Positions 30,159 through 38,302 of a stretch of DNA of 64,000 bases are shown here, piece by piece. Each line of letters opens with the position of its first letter. The stretch's first letter is position 1. A program made the translations under genes and the position numbers. Below the pieces are notes generated by a model, which was not told the origin of the DNA, searched no databases, and worked only from the letters and a program-made list of their open reading frames with translations. The stretch comes from JBNKHG01 sp050290225 (GTDB lineage Bacteria; Pseudomonadota; Gammaproteobacteria; Pseudomonadales; Cellvibrionaceae), in the NCBI GenBank assembly GCA_050290225.1, contig JBNKHG010000093.1, positions 45,740 to 109,739 on the forward strand, written 5' to 3'.

Positions 30159-32558
30159 TTAAAAGTTGTACCTCGTCGTCAACATCCACTCGCGGCCGCG
30201 GTTGTAAATCCCCTCATAGGTTTGAAAGGCGTCACCAATAATGCCGGTAGTCAGGTACTTCTCGTCGCCGATATTTTTCAAACTCAGCTGCACATCCCAC
30301 ACCTCGTCATTACTGGTCCAGTTGAGATTGGCATTAACCAGGTCGTAGGCGTCCTGGGCAATAAGCTCGGTGTTGAAGGAATCCATATATTCCTTTGAGC
30401 GGTAGGACCAGTCCACACGGGCGGTAAAATTACCGACATCAGTGTAGAACTCGCGACTGACCGCGACGTTGGCGGTGCGCTCGGGTACACGCTCAAATTC
30501 ATTGCCTTCGTCGATAAAGGTCTCGTTGAAATCGATATCGTCGTAGCGGGCATCGAGCCATCCGTAACTGGCCTCGATCAGCCAGTTCTCAGCGGGTAAC
30601 ACACTCAGCTCCATTTCCCAGCCGGAGATCTTGGCCGAGGCCGCGTTCTTGGTGACCGGAGCCACGCTGGTGAAAACCTGGATCTGCAAGTCGTTGTACT
30701 TGGTGTGGAAAGCTGCCGCGTTGAGCTTGAGGCGACCGTCCCACCCGGTGTATTTCACGCCCAATTCATAGACGTCGACAAACTCCGGATCGAAATCGGG
30801 AATCAGGTCGGTGTCCGATGCGCCCGCCGGTGCGGTAACACCCGCCACCTGGGGTGGGAATACGCGCTGGGTAAAGCCGCCGCTTTTGAAGCCTTCGGAG
30901 TAACTGGCGTAGAGCATGGTCTGGTCATTGACGTGGAAAGCGGCGTTGACCATGGGCGTCATTTCAGAGATAGACTGCTTGTCGGTGGCCTGGGGAAGAA
31001 CACGGCTGCCCGCTTGCATAAAGGGAGCGTCCAGTTGTGGGTGGCCGCTGCCGGCAAAGTAGTTTCGTAGAATAATCTGGTCTGGTGTGAATGCCTTGTC
31101 TTCCTCGGTATAGCGCAGGCCGAGAGTCAAACTGAACCAGTCGGTGAAGTCCATGGTGGCCTGTCCGAAAGCGGCTTTGGACGTATTGTCGAACTTGCCG
31201 CCACTGGTAAAGTTTGAGACGGTAAAGTCCAGGGTGTTGACGTTGTCGCCGTCCTCGTCGAAGTAGTACAGGCCGAAAATCCAGTTCAATTTGGAATCCA
31301 GCGCATTGCCCAGCAGCTGGAACTCCTGGGTAAACTGGGTTTGCTCCAGCGTATCGTGGAATTGGCTGACGCGGTGGGGCGAGTGGTCTCCGTCACGGGA
31401 GAATTCCGCATCCAGGTCGCGCCAGGCGGTAAAGGATTTAAAGGTGATATCCTCGTTAAGGTCCCAGGTCAGGTTCAGGTTGGATGCCTTGAAATCCGAC
31501 TCGGACATGGCAGGCGCCGTACCGGCATTGCGACTGTCGCCCAGGTCGTAGCGCAGATCGTAACAGTTCGGCACCGCCAGGTTGATTTTGTTGGCCGGGG
31601 TGGCGCAGGGGCTGCCGTCGGTGGCGCCCGCCATGGCATTGGCCACCACGTTGTGAATCACGGCCATGGGTGGGGTATTGGGATCGATGGGATTGCCCAG
31701 GTTGATATCCAGCAGGGTCATGGGCGGCCCGTTCTCTCGATCGCGGGAGAATTCGGCGGAAAAGTTCAGCTCCAGGTCGCTGTCGGGGGTCCAGACGGCG
31801 TTAAAGCGGCCTGTCTGGGTGTCGTCATCACCGAGTTCAACGCCGTCCAGGCGTTTGACATAGCCGTCCTGGGAGATATCGGCCAGGGACAGGCGGGTAT
31901 GCAGGGTATCGCTGACCGGCATGTCCACCTTGCCCTTGACCACCAGGGCATTGTCGGTACCCAGGCCGACTGAAACCTTGCCGCCGAATTCGCCGTCGGG
32001 CTTCTCGGTGGTGATACTGATGGCGCCGCCGATGGTATTGCGACCGAACAGCGTGCCCTGGGGACCGCGCAGTACTTCCACCTGGGCGATATCCACCAGG
32101 TCCAGAACCGCACCCACGGAGCGAGCGATATAAACCCCATCCACGTAGAGGCCGACGCCGGGTTCCGTCGTGGGCAGGAATTCTTTCTGGCCTACGCCGC
32201 GAATATAAATGGAGGCGGCATTGGATGCGCCGCCAAAGCTGGGATTGCTCTGGAAGCTCATATTGGGCGCGGCGGTGGCGACGTCATTGAGCTTGGTAAT
32301 GCCGCGCTTCTCCATGCCTTCACCGCTAAAGGCGGACACGGCAATCGGTGTGTCCTGCAGGTTTTCCTCGCGCTTACGGGCGGTCACCACAACCTCGTCT
32401 ATAGCCCAGTGATTGTTCTCGGTGGCCTGGGCCTGCACCAGGCTGGGGGGGAGGACGCCGGCCAGGGTGGCCGCGGTAATAACATGGCTGAGCAGGCGTT
32501 GCTGTAACGATGACCGGGCATCAAACGGTCTTTGAAGATAACGGGTGTTTGCGTTCAT
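30159..32558 (-). CDS. TonB-dependent outer-membrane receptor
   Basis: A 799-residue receptor from the ATG at 32558 (GGAGAGG just upstream; an in-frame start eight codons earlier is less likely). The signal peptide ends near VQA, followed by a TonB-box-like IDEVVVTARKREENLQDTPIAVSAFSG, a plug domain (IAQVEVLRGPQGTLFGRNTIGGAISI) and a beta-barrel ending in TRYNF. This is the FecA/CirA-like class abundant in degraders of hydrophobic compounds. It is divergent from, and shares a 430-bp upstream region with, the flavin reductase of the oxidative cluster, so import of that cluster's substrate is a reasonable inference. Confidence 0.9.
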   Translation of the reverse strand: MNANTRYLQRPFDARSSLQQRLLSHVITAATLAGVLPPSLVQAQATENNHWAIDEVVVTARKREENLQDTPIAVSAFSGEGMEKRGITKLNDVATAAPNMSFQSNPSFGGASNAASIYIRGVGQKEFLPTTEPGVGLYVDGVYIARSVGAVLDLVDIAQVEVLRGPQGTLFGRNTIGGAISITTEKPDGEFGGKVSVGLGTDNALVVKGKVDMPVSDTLHTRLSLADISQDGYVKRLDGVELGDDDTQTGRFNAVWTPDSDLELNFSAEFSRDRENGPPMTLLDINLGNPIDPNTPPMAVIHNVVANAMAGATDGSPCATPANKINLAVPNCYDLRYDLGDSRNAGTAPAMSESDFKASNLNLTWDLNEDITFKSFTAWRDLDAEFSRDGDHSPHRVSQFHDTLEQTQFTQEFQLLGNALDSKLNWIFGLYYFDEDGDNVNTLDFTVSNFTSGGKFDNTSKAAFGQATMDFTDWFSLTLGLRYTEEDKAFTPDQIILRNYFAGSGHPQLDAPFMQAGSRVLPQATDKQSISEMTPMVNAAFHVNDQTMLYASYSEGFKSGGFTQRVFPPQVAGVTAPAGASDTDLIPDFDPEFVDVYELGVKYTGWDGRLKLNAAAFHTKYNDLQIQVFTSVAPVTKNAASAKISGWEMELSVLPAENWLIEASYGWLDARYDDIDFNETFIDEGNEFERVPERTANVAVSREFYTDVGNFTARVDWSYRSKEYMDSFNTELIAQDAYDLVNANLNWTSNDEVWDVQLSLKNIGDEKYLTTGIIGDAFQTYEGIYNRGREWMLTTRYNF

Positions 32559-32988
32559 TGTACCTCTCCGAAAGATTCTCATTATTGGTTTTGACGGTTC
32601 GCCTTGACGTTTTTGACTGTCTGGAATTTCTGTACTGGCAGTGTGAAACGGATTCGCCCGAATCGCTATGCGTTAATTGCAGGGCCTATACAGTTACCGC
32701 TGCCGTCTGCGCTTTTGTTGATTTGGCCCGGGTTCCTGTTTGACAAAATCACACCGCTAAAGCGGCTTCACAGTCAGTTTGCTGCCGAAGCTGCATAGGG
32801 TCGACAGTCGGTGCATATCGCGGGGGGACTGAGGGGACTAGCATGGTTTGCCAGTGGGGCACAAAACATAAATGCGGGTACAAAACCTAAATATAGGTAC
32901 AAAACATAAATATAGGTACAAAACATAAATATAGGTACAAAACATAAATATAGGTACAAAACATAAATATAGGTAAGAGGTACAGGCG
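32559..32988. other. Divergent promoter region of the oxidative cluster
   Basis: A 430-bp region between the TonB receptor and the flavin reductase genes. Its right part is occupied by the 19-bp tandem repeat. The left part is GC-poor and may hold both promoters. No gene is supported; minus-strand frames through the repeats are artefacts of the 19-nt period. Confidence 0.6.
32858..32971. repeat. 19-bp tandem repeat, six units, upstream of flavin reductase
   Basis: Six contiguous 19-bp units of GGTACAAAACATAAATATA occupy 32858-32971; units 3-6 are identical and units 1-2 diverge at a few bases. A partial GGTA follows and runs into the ribosome binding site (AAGAGG) of the gene at 32989. Units are adjacent with no spacers, so this is not a CRISPR array. 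Confidence 0.95.
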
Positions 32989-33951
32989 ATGAACCAAGCG
33001 ATTACAGAAATTCCCTTCGATTCCGTGGCTTTCCGAAACGCCCTGGGCAACTTTGCCACGGGAGTGACAATTGTGACGGCTAAAGACAACACCGGCGCGG
33101 GTGCCAATCAATTCGTGGGTACCACGGCCAGCAGCTTTAACTCTGTTTCACTCGAACCACCTCTGGTGTTATGGAGCATCGATAAACGGTCGCGCAGTTT
33201 AAAAGCTTATGAGCAGGCGGAATATTTCGCGGTGAACGTATTGGCGGCGGACCAGGTGTCCCTGTCCAACCATTTTGCCCGTCCGCAGGACGATAAGTTT
33301 TCCGGTATCGAGTATGAAACCGGCCTCGGCGAGGCTCCCCTGTTAAAAGGTTGTGCCGCCCAGTTTGAATGCGAAACCAAGTATCTCTATGAAGGTGGTG
33401 ATCACATCATTATTGTCGGCGAAGTGAAGCGCTTTCACACCACGGGTCGCTCCGGGTTGATGTTCCACAGGGGAAAATATGTGGTGTCCAGTTTTCACCC
33501 CTGCAATGAACAATTACCCGAGGAGTTGGGTGCCGGTGCCGCCTTTGTGGATGACTATTTGCACTACCTGGTGGGTAAGAGTTTCGACCAGCTGATGACC
33601 AAACTGACTTCGGTATTAACGTCGCAGGGATTGAGTGAACATGAGTACCGGGTGATGGCATCCCTGGGTGGCAAGGACGGATGTACACTGGATGAGTTGC
33701 GTCAAAATGCGATTCTGCCGGAGGAGATTGTCTCCGATAATCTTCAGGGGCTTGAGCAGCGGGGTTTGCTAAAACGCGAATATAACGGCGATATCACCCG
33801 CATCAAGTTGAGCGAAGACGGCCGGGCAAAACTCGAACCCCTGTTGAAAGCGGCGAAGACCAATGAGTCCGAGGCGCTGGGCGTGTTTACCGCCGATGAG
33901 GCGATGATGTTCAAGCGTTACCTGCGCCGCATTATCTCCTGGACGGAATGA
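32989..33951 (+). CDS. Two-domain flavin reductase with MarR-like C-terminus (HpaH-C1-like)
   Basis: A 320-residue protein. Residues about 8-170 are a flavin reductase-like domain (FRNALGNFATGVTIVTAKD, TTASSFNSVSLEPPLVLWSIDKRSRS, GDHIIIVGEVKRF), which reduces FMN or FAD with NADH. Residues about 195-320 look like a winged-helix MarR-type domain (LTSQGLSEHEYRVMASL ... LQGLEQRGLLKREYN). The same architecture and size occur in the C1 reductase of Acinetobacter p-hydroxyphenylacetate hydroxylase, where the MarR-like domain binds the aromatic substrate and relieves autoinhibition. Here it heads the cluster and may feed reduced flavin to the StyA-like monooxygenase at 38303. No HpaH-C2 oxygenase is seen. 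Confidence 0.87.
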   Translation: MNQAITEIPFDSVAFRNALGNFATGVTIVTAKDNTGAGANQFVGTTASSFNSVSLEPPLVLWSIDKRSRSLKAYEQAEYFAVNVLAADQVSLSNHFARPQDDKFSGIEYETGLGEAPLLKGCAAQFECETKYLYEGGDHIIIVGEVKRFHTTGRSGLMFHRGKYVVSSFHPCNEQLPEELGAGAAFVDDYLHYLVGKSFDQLMTKLTSVLTSQGLSEHEYRVMASLGGKDGCTLDELRQNAILPEEIVSDNLQGLEQRGLLKREYNGDITRIKLSEDGRAKLEPLLKAAKTNESEALGVFTADEAMMFKRYLRRIISWTE

Positions 33952-34012
33952 AAAGGCGTTAGTCAAAGTCGACGAAAGTCACACACTGATATCGATAAAA
34001 GAGGACTCTGTG

Positions 34013-34825
34013 ATGAAAGGTTTGGAAAACAAAGTTGCGATTGTGACCGGCGGGGCGGCCAGTATCGGGGAAGCGGTCAGCCGCGCCCTGCACGCTGCCG
34101 GTGTTAAGGTGGTGATTGCCGCGCGCAGTCTTCACCAGGGTGAAGCCCTGGCTGACGCCTTGGGCGAGGGCGCGGTCTTTCAACAGACCGATTTGATGAA
34201 GGACGAGGATATTAAAGCGTTAGTGGCGCGCACGCTGGAGGAATTTGGCCAGATCGACTTTATCATCAATGTGGCGGCGCTCTACGACGACGACGGTATC
34301 GCCTCGACGCGACAACAGTGGGAGGATACCTTTAACACCAATGTCTTTGCCCAGGCGTTGCTGGTTCAGGAGGCTCATCCTTACCTCGCGCAAAGCAAGG
34401 GGGCCGCGGTGGTGAATTTCGGCAGCATCTCAGCTTCTATTGCCCAGGCCGGTCGCTGGACCTACCCGGTGTCCAAGGCGGCGATTCACCAGTTGACCCG
34501 TAATATGGCACTGGACCTGGCTGCTGACAGGATTCGTGCCAATACCCTTTTGGCTGGCATTACCTGGAGTGTGCCTGTGGCGGGGTTGACTGAAAATAAC
34601 CGCCAGATCGCCGACCAGGTGGTAGCGAATTACCAACCGCTGGGTCGGGTGGTGGAAGCCGAGGAAATTGCCGATGCGGTGTTATTCCTTTGTTCCGATC
34701 ACGCCACCTTTATTACCGGTGCGGAAATTCCTGTGGATGGCGGCTACTCGGCACTGGGCCCGGAAGCGACCGAGTCCTGCATGGTGGCGATGATGCACGC
34801 GGTGCAAGCGGCGAAAAAATCGTAG
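34013..34825 (+). CDS. Short-chain dehydrogenase/reductase
   Basis: A 270-residue classical SDR starting at the ATG at 34013 (GAGG 8 nt upstream; a GTG one codon earlier is possible). The cofactor motif is TGGAASIG (13-20) with an IAARS segment downstream suggesting NADP preference. NVAALY replaces the usual NNAG. The catalytic Ser, Tyr and Lys lie in FGSISAS and WTYPVSKAAI. The C-terminal IPVDGGYSA is typical. It follows the flavin reductase by 61 bp on the same strand, so an operon is likely, and ends in a good terminator. It would oxidise or reduce an alcohol/carbonyl made in the cluster's pathway; substrate unknown. Confidence 0.87.
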   Translation: MKGLENKVAIVTGGAASIGEAVSRALHAAGVKVVIAARSLHQGEALADALGEGAVFQQTDLMKDEDIKALVARTLEEFGQIDFIINVAALYDDDGIASTRQQWEDTFNTNVFAQALLVQEAHPYLAQSKGAAVVNFGSISASIAQAGRWTYPVSKAAIHQLTRNMALDLAADRIRANTLLAGITWSVPVAGLTENNRQIADQVVANYQPLGRVVEAEEIADAVLFLCSDHATFITGAEIPVDGGYSALGPEATESCMVAMMHAVQAAKKS

Positions 34826-34874
34826 CGAAGATAATACGTCAGTCTGAAGCGTCGCACAGTTACGCTTCGTTTGG

Positions 34875-34900
34875 GGCCCGCCCTGTGGTGGGCCATTTTT
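34875..34900 (+). terminator. Rho-independent terminator after the SDR gene
   Basis: An 8-bp stem, GGCCCGCC pairing with GGTGGGCC (one G-T pair), with a 4-nt loop, followed by ATTTTT. It ends the flavin reductase-SDR transcript. Confidence 0.8.
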
Positions 34901-35015
34901 AGTATACAGTCACTTTGTCTCTGACACTCGCCACTGACACACACAGCTGGCTTCGCGCTTTACGTGAGGCTCGTGTTAATCAACGTTACAAGTGCTGATC
35001 AAGCTTTGGATGAGT

Positions 35016-35984
35016 CTAACCCAATCGCGAACGGCGCATGGTTTCCGACGGCGACTCGCCATAAACCTCCCTGTAAGTCACCGAGAAACGGCCCAACTGG
35101 GTAAAACCCCATTTGCTGGCAATGGCGGTGACGCTGCCGCCTTCAGCGGCAAGAAGATCCTTGCGGGCGTTTTCCAGGCGCAGGGAGCGCAGGAAATTAA
35201 GCGGGCTTTGGCCGCGGAATTTGCGAAAGCCCTCGTGCAGGGAACGGGGGCTGACGCCGGTCTCCGCCACCAGGTCGTCGATGGAAATATGCTGGGCGAT
35301 ATTCGCGCGAATATATTCCTCGGCTTTTTTCACATGCGCGGGCGCAATTGAGTGGGACTTCGACAACAGCGTGTCGGTGTAATTGTGGGGTTGGGCATAG
35401 AGCAGGTTGGTCATGATCAACTGCTCCATATGGGTGGCGCCGCCGCCGGCAGTGATGGGCTGGTCGCATTCGAACTCAGTGAGCATATAGTCGATCAGGC
35501 GCCACCAGGCCTTGATTTTCTGGTCTTCCCCCGACATCAGCAGGTCGAACTCGAGCGGTCTGTTGAGCGGCTGGGCGATCAATGAACTCAAGCGTTTCTC
35601 CAGGGCGTTGCGGGAAATCTGTACCATTAACTGCTCACAGTCTTCACTCCAGCGCATGGAAAGATACTTGTCGGGGGCGGGAATCGAAGCCGCCTGGGTG
35701 GAGGAAACCACGCGCTGGTTGCCGCTGTTGATTTCCGCATAGCCCAGCAACGGCAATTGAATCAAAAAGAAATTATCCAGTTCGCCCGGGGTGATATCCA
35801 CCTCGGTACCGTAGTGCATAAAATTGAGGGACACATCCGCGATCTGGACGCGGTTGTGACGGGCGTCCAACTGGCCGCTCCTGACCATCGACAGCTTATG
35901 GTCGCAGTAGACTTTGGCCACCTCGGCACGTACAAAATCCACATTGTCGGAGTGAAACAACTCGTGATTCGGCAACAGATTCAT
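35016..35984 (-). CDS. AraC-family transcriptional regulator
   Basis: A 322-residue AraC/XylS regulator. The N-terminal half (about 30-190) matches the AraC-binding-like-2 sensor common in regulators of aromatic degradation. The C-terminal pair of helix-turn-helices (about 220-320) includes ISIDDLVAETGVSPRSLHEGFRKF and ASKWGFTQLGRFSVTYREVYGESP. AGGTGG lies 7 nt before the ATG. It is flanked by the SDR and FAD oxidoreductase genes and is the obvious local regulator of the oxidative cluster. A perfect palindrome ACTACC-CAATA-GGTAGT lies about 104-120 nt upstream of its start. Confidence 0.9.
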   Translation of the reverse strand: MNLLPNHELFHSDNVDFVRAEVAKVYCDHKLSMVRSGQLDARHNRVQIADVSLNFMHYGTEVDITPGELDNFFLIQLPLLGYAEINSGNQRVVSSTQAASIPAPDKYLSMRWSEDCEQLMVQISRNALEKRLSSLIAQPLNRPLEFDLLMSGEDQKIKAWWRLIDYMLTEFECDQPITAGGGATHMEQLIMTNLLYAQPHNYTDTLLSKSHSIAPAHVKKAEEYIRANIAQHISIDDLVAETGVSPRSLHEGFRKFRGQSPLNFLRSLRLENARKDLLAAEGGSVTAIASKWGFTQLGRFSVTYREVYGESPSETMRRSRLG

Positions 35985-36304
35985 CGCGGTTTACCACCTG
36001 CTTATTATGGTGGCGCCCTGCCTGACTTCCGGGCAAGTCTTGCGCTTGCATGGTAGCGGGGACAGGGCGCTTTGACTAAATGAATATACTACCCAATAGG
36101 TAGTACCGCTAGCTTATGGCCGCTGAATAGACGTCTATCCGCATAATCTGTACAGTGGCTGCGCGATTCGCATAGCCGATTGCCGCGGCTTATATTAAGG
36201 CGTTATAGATAGTTGGTTTGAATATAGCTAATGGTTTACATGTAAGATAATTGTGCGTGCCGGGAAAAGATTGGCGACAGGGTTGCCCCTGTCGCAAAAA
36301 GCGT
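35985..36304. other. Intergenic region upstream of araC-type gene
   Basis: A 320-bp region between the AraC gene and the 3' end of the FAD oxidoreductase gene. It contains the ACTACC palindrome and no supported gene. Confidence 0.6.
36088..36104. promoter_or_regulatory. Palindrome ACTACC-CAATA-GGTAGT
   Basis: A perfect 6-bp dyad with a 5-bp centre upstream of the AraC gene. Its core CTACCCAATAGG is repeated upstream of the LuxR-type gene at 9385. The symmetry and recurrence suggest a binding site for a dimeric LuxR-type regulator. Confidence 0.5.
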
Positions 36305-37882
36305 TCAACCGATGGCCTTGGCGACCAGATAGCCGGAACCACCGCCCAGTCCCGGACCCGGGTGGGTTGAGGCGCCGATATGGTAGAGACCCTTGATCGG
36401 TGTGGTGTGGTTCTTGAGGGCGCGCAACGGGCGCCAGAACAGGAACTGGTCCAGGGAGCAGACGCCGGAGTAGGCATCGCCCTGTTCGAGGTTGATATTC
36501 ATGGCTTCCAGGTCTCTGGGCGAGTAGACCTTGCGGGCCAGGGTGTCGGTTTTCAGATTGGGGATGTTGTTGCTGAGTTGATCGATCACGCGATCGGCGT
36601 AGGCTTCGCGTACCGCGTCGTTCCACAGGCCATCGGACGGTGCCGGGATTTCGTCCTTGGCATCGCCGAGTATCCGTTGCGGAATTTCCTGTAACTGCAA
36701 CCACAAAATCCACTTGCCTTTGGGGGCGCGGCTGGGGTCCAGGGCGGTAGGTTGGCACACCACGATAGTGGCTTTCGCCGGCAGCAGACCGTTGTCCGCC
36801 TGGTTGACGGCGGTGGAGATGCTGTTGAGGCCGGCGGTGACGTGCAGCATAACCACGTCCCGCATCTTTTCATCCTGCCACTGGGGCGGGGAATCCATGG
36901 CGATGTGTATCATCATCATGCCGCGGCCGTAGCGGTATTCCCTGGCCTGTTGGGCGATTTCGTCGGGCACCCATCGGCTCGGCAGTAATTTGTGATAGAG
37001 CTGGGTGGGCGTGGTGTTGCACACCACGGCCTGGCTGGCGTGGTAGGTTTTGCCGTCACTGGTTTTCACCCCTTTGGCAACGCCGCTTTCCACCAGAATT
37101 TCCGCCACTTCACTGTTGCAGATAATTCTGCCGCCGTGCTCCTCGATGATCGCCTGGTAGCAGTCGACGATTTTCTGGTTGCCGCCTTTGACCACCGGGT
37201 TTCCCGTTTGCTCGATACTGAAGGCCATTACCTGATTCATCAGGCCGGAAAAGGTGGCGTCGGGGCCCAGGCCCGCGTGTAGTACCCAGGGCGCCAGCAG
37301 GGCCTTGCTAACATCAGACTGGAACGTTTTATTGAGCCAGTCGCGGGTGTTGAACATGGCCTGGGCCGCGAAGTCGAGCATGCCCTGCAGTCCCAGGTTC
37401 CAGGTGTACCTGGCCAGCAATTTGAGCGCGGCGAAACTCCACAGTGAGCTGCCCAGCAAACCGAACACCAATTCCGCCTTGCGTTCCAGCTCCTGCATGG
37501 CCTGCTGGTATTTGTCGCCGTCTCCGGGGGCGAGGGCGTTCATGGCGTCGATATTCCGCTGGCGGTTGCGACTTAAAATCAGCGAGCGGTTGTCTTCGGT
37601 CACCACTCCCGTCGGACTGTCATTATTGCAGTACTCCATGCCATGGCGGTGCAAGTCATTACCCAGTTCCGCATAGGCGGGGGAAGACACCACCAGTGGA
37701 TGAACGGCGGAAAACACCTCGTGTTTAAAACCCGGCAGTGTAATCTCCTCGGTGCGAATGCAACCGCCCGGGCGTGGGTTACGCTCCAGTACCACGACCT
37801 TGTGGCCTTTTTTGGCTAGCAGCGCCGCGCAAACCAGGGAATTCATGCCACTGCCTACAATCACGTAATCGGAGTTGTGCAT
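36305..37882 (-). CDS. CrtI/PYROXD2-like FAD-dependent oxidoreductase
   Basis: A 525-residue flavoprotein. The FAD motif is at 6-36 (YVIVGSGMNSLVCAALLAKKGHKVVVLERN) and the C-terminal FAD block is HIGASTHPGPGLGGGSGYLVAKAIG, as in phytoene-desaturase-related oxidoreductases and PYROXD2. A middle region with WVLHAGLGPDATFSGLMNQVM is family-like. Such enzymes desaturate or oxidise hydrophobic substrates. It is on the opposite strand to the StyA-like gene, 420 bp away, and upstream of the AraC gene on the same strand. Other carotenoid genes are absent from the window, so a role in the aromatic/terpenoid oxidation cluster is more likely than carotenogenesis (inference). Confidence 0.82.
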   Translation of the reverse strand: MHNSDYVIVGSGMNSLVCAALLAKKGHKVVVLERNPRPGGCIRTEEITLPGFKHEVFSAVHPLVVSSPAYAELGNDLHRHGMEYCNNDSPTGVVTEDNRSLILSRNRQRNIDAMNALAPGDGDKYQQAMQELERKAELVFGLLGSSLWSFAALKLLARYTWNLGLQGMLDFAAQAMFNTRDWLNKTFQSDVSKALLAPWVLHAGLGPDATFSGLMNQVMAFSIEQTGNPVVKGGNQKIVDCYQAIIEEHGGRIICNSEVAEILVESGVAKGVKTSDGKTYHASQAVVCNTTPTQLYHKLLPSRWVPDEIAQQAREYRYGRGMMMIHIAMDSPPQWQDEKMRDVVMLHVTAGLNSISTAVNQADNGLLPAKATIVVCQPTALDPSRAPKGKWILWLQLQEIPQRILGDAKDEIPAPSDGLWNDAVREAYADRVIDQLSNNIPNLKTDTLARKVYSPRDLEAMNINLEQGDAYSGVCSLDQFLFWRPLRALKNHTTPIKGLYHIGASTHPGPGLGGGSGYLVAKAIG

Positions 37883-38302
37883 AGTTTCTCTCTCTAAAAT
37901 TGGCTCTAAAATTGGCTTAAAAATTTGCGTTTTACTTTATTGGTGAGGTCACGCTGTGGTCGTCATTGCCGGTAGCGTTGTGTATTCAATGTACCTCGTG
38001 GGACAGAACTACATTGCAATCAAAGATCACGAAAACACCCGTTTTTACGCAAGCTTGAAACGCCGATCCACTGCTGGGGATTGGATTTTCGCGCGTCGGA
38101 CCATCTCAGTGACGGGCGATCAACCGAGCACTCCTAATCAGCCAAAATACCGGCCTGATGCCAGCGTGCAAGTCATTTTCGACAGATCCGATAGATTCCT
38201 GCCGACGTTGAACAGCCCTTGCGCAAGGCGCATAGTTTTCGATTTTTATCCCCGCTTAAATGATCATCAACGCTGAGGCTGAATTACATCGAGGACAGAA
38301 GC
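37883..38302. other. Divergent intergenic region between CrtI-like and StyA-like genes
   Basis: A 420-bp promoter region. A short direct repeat CTAAAATTGG occurs twice near 37896-37917, next to the FAD oxidoreductase start. A 106-codon plus-strand frame beginning with GTG at 37956 has no ribosome binding site and no family resemblance and is not called. Confidence 0.5.

Noticed and set aside
32858..32971. CRISPR-like periodic sequence
   Set aside because: The 19-bp units are directly adjacent with no unique spacers, and no cas genes are present; it is a simple tandem repeat.
37956..38276. 106-codon plus-strand frame before the StyA-like gene
   Set aside because: GTG start without a ribosome binding site, and composition unlike any known family; the region is better explained as promoter.
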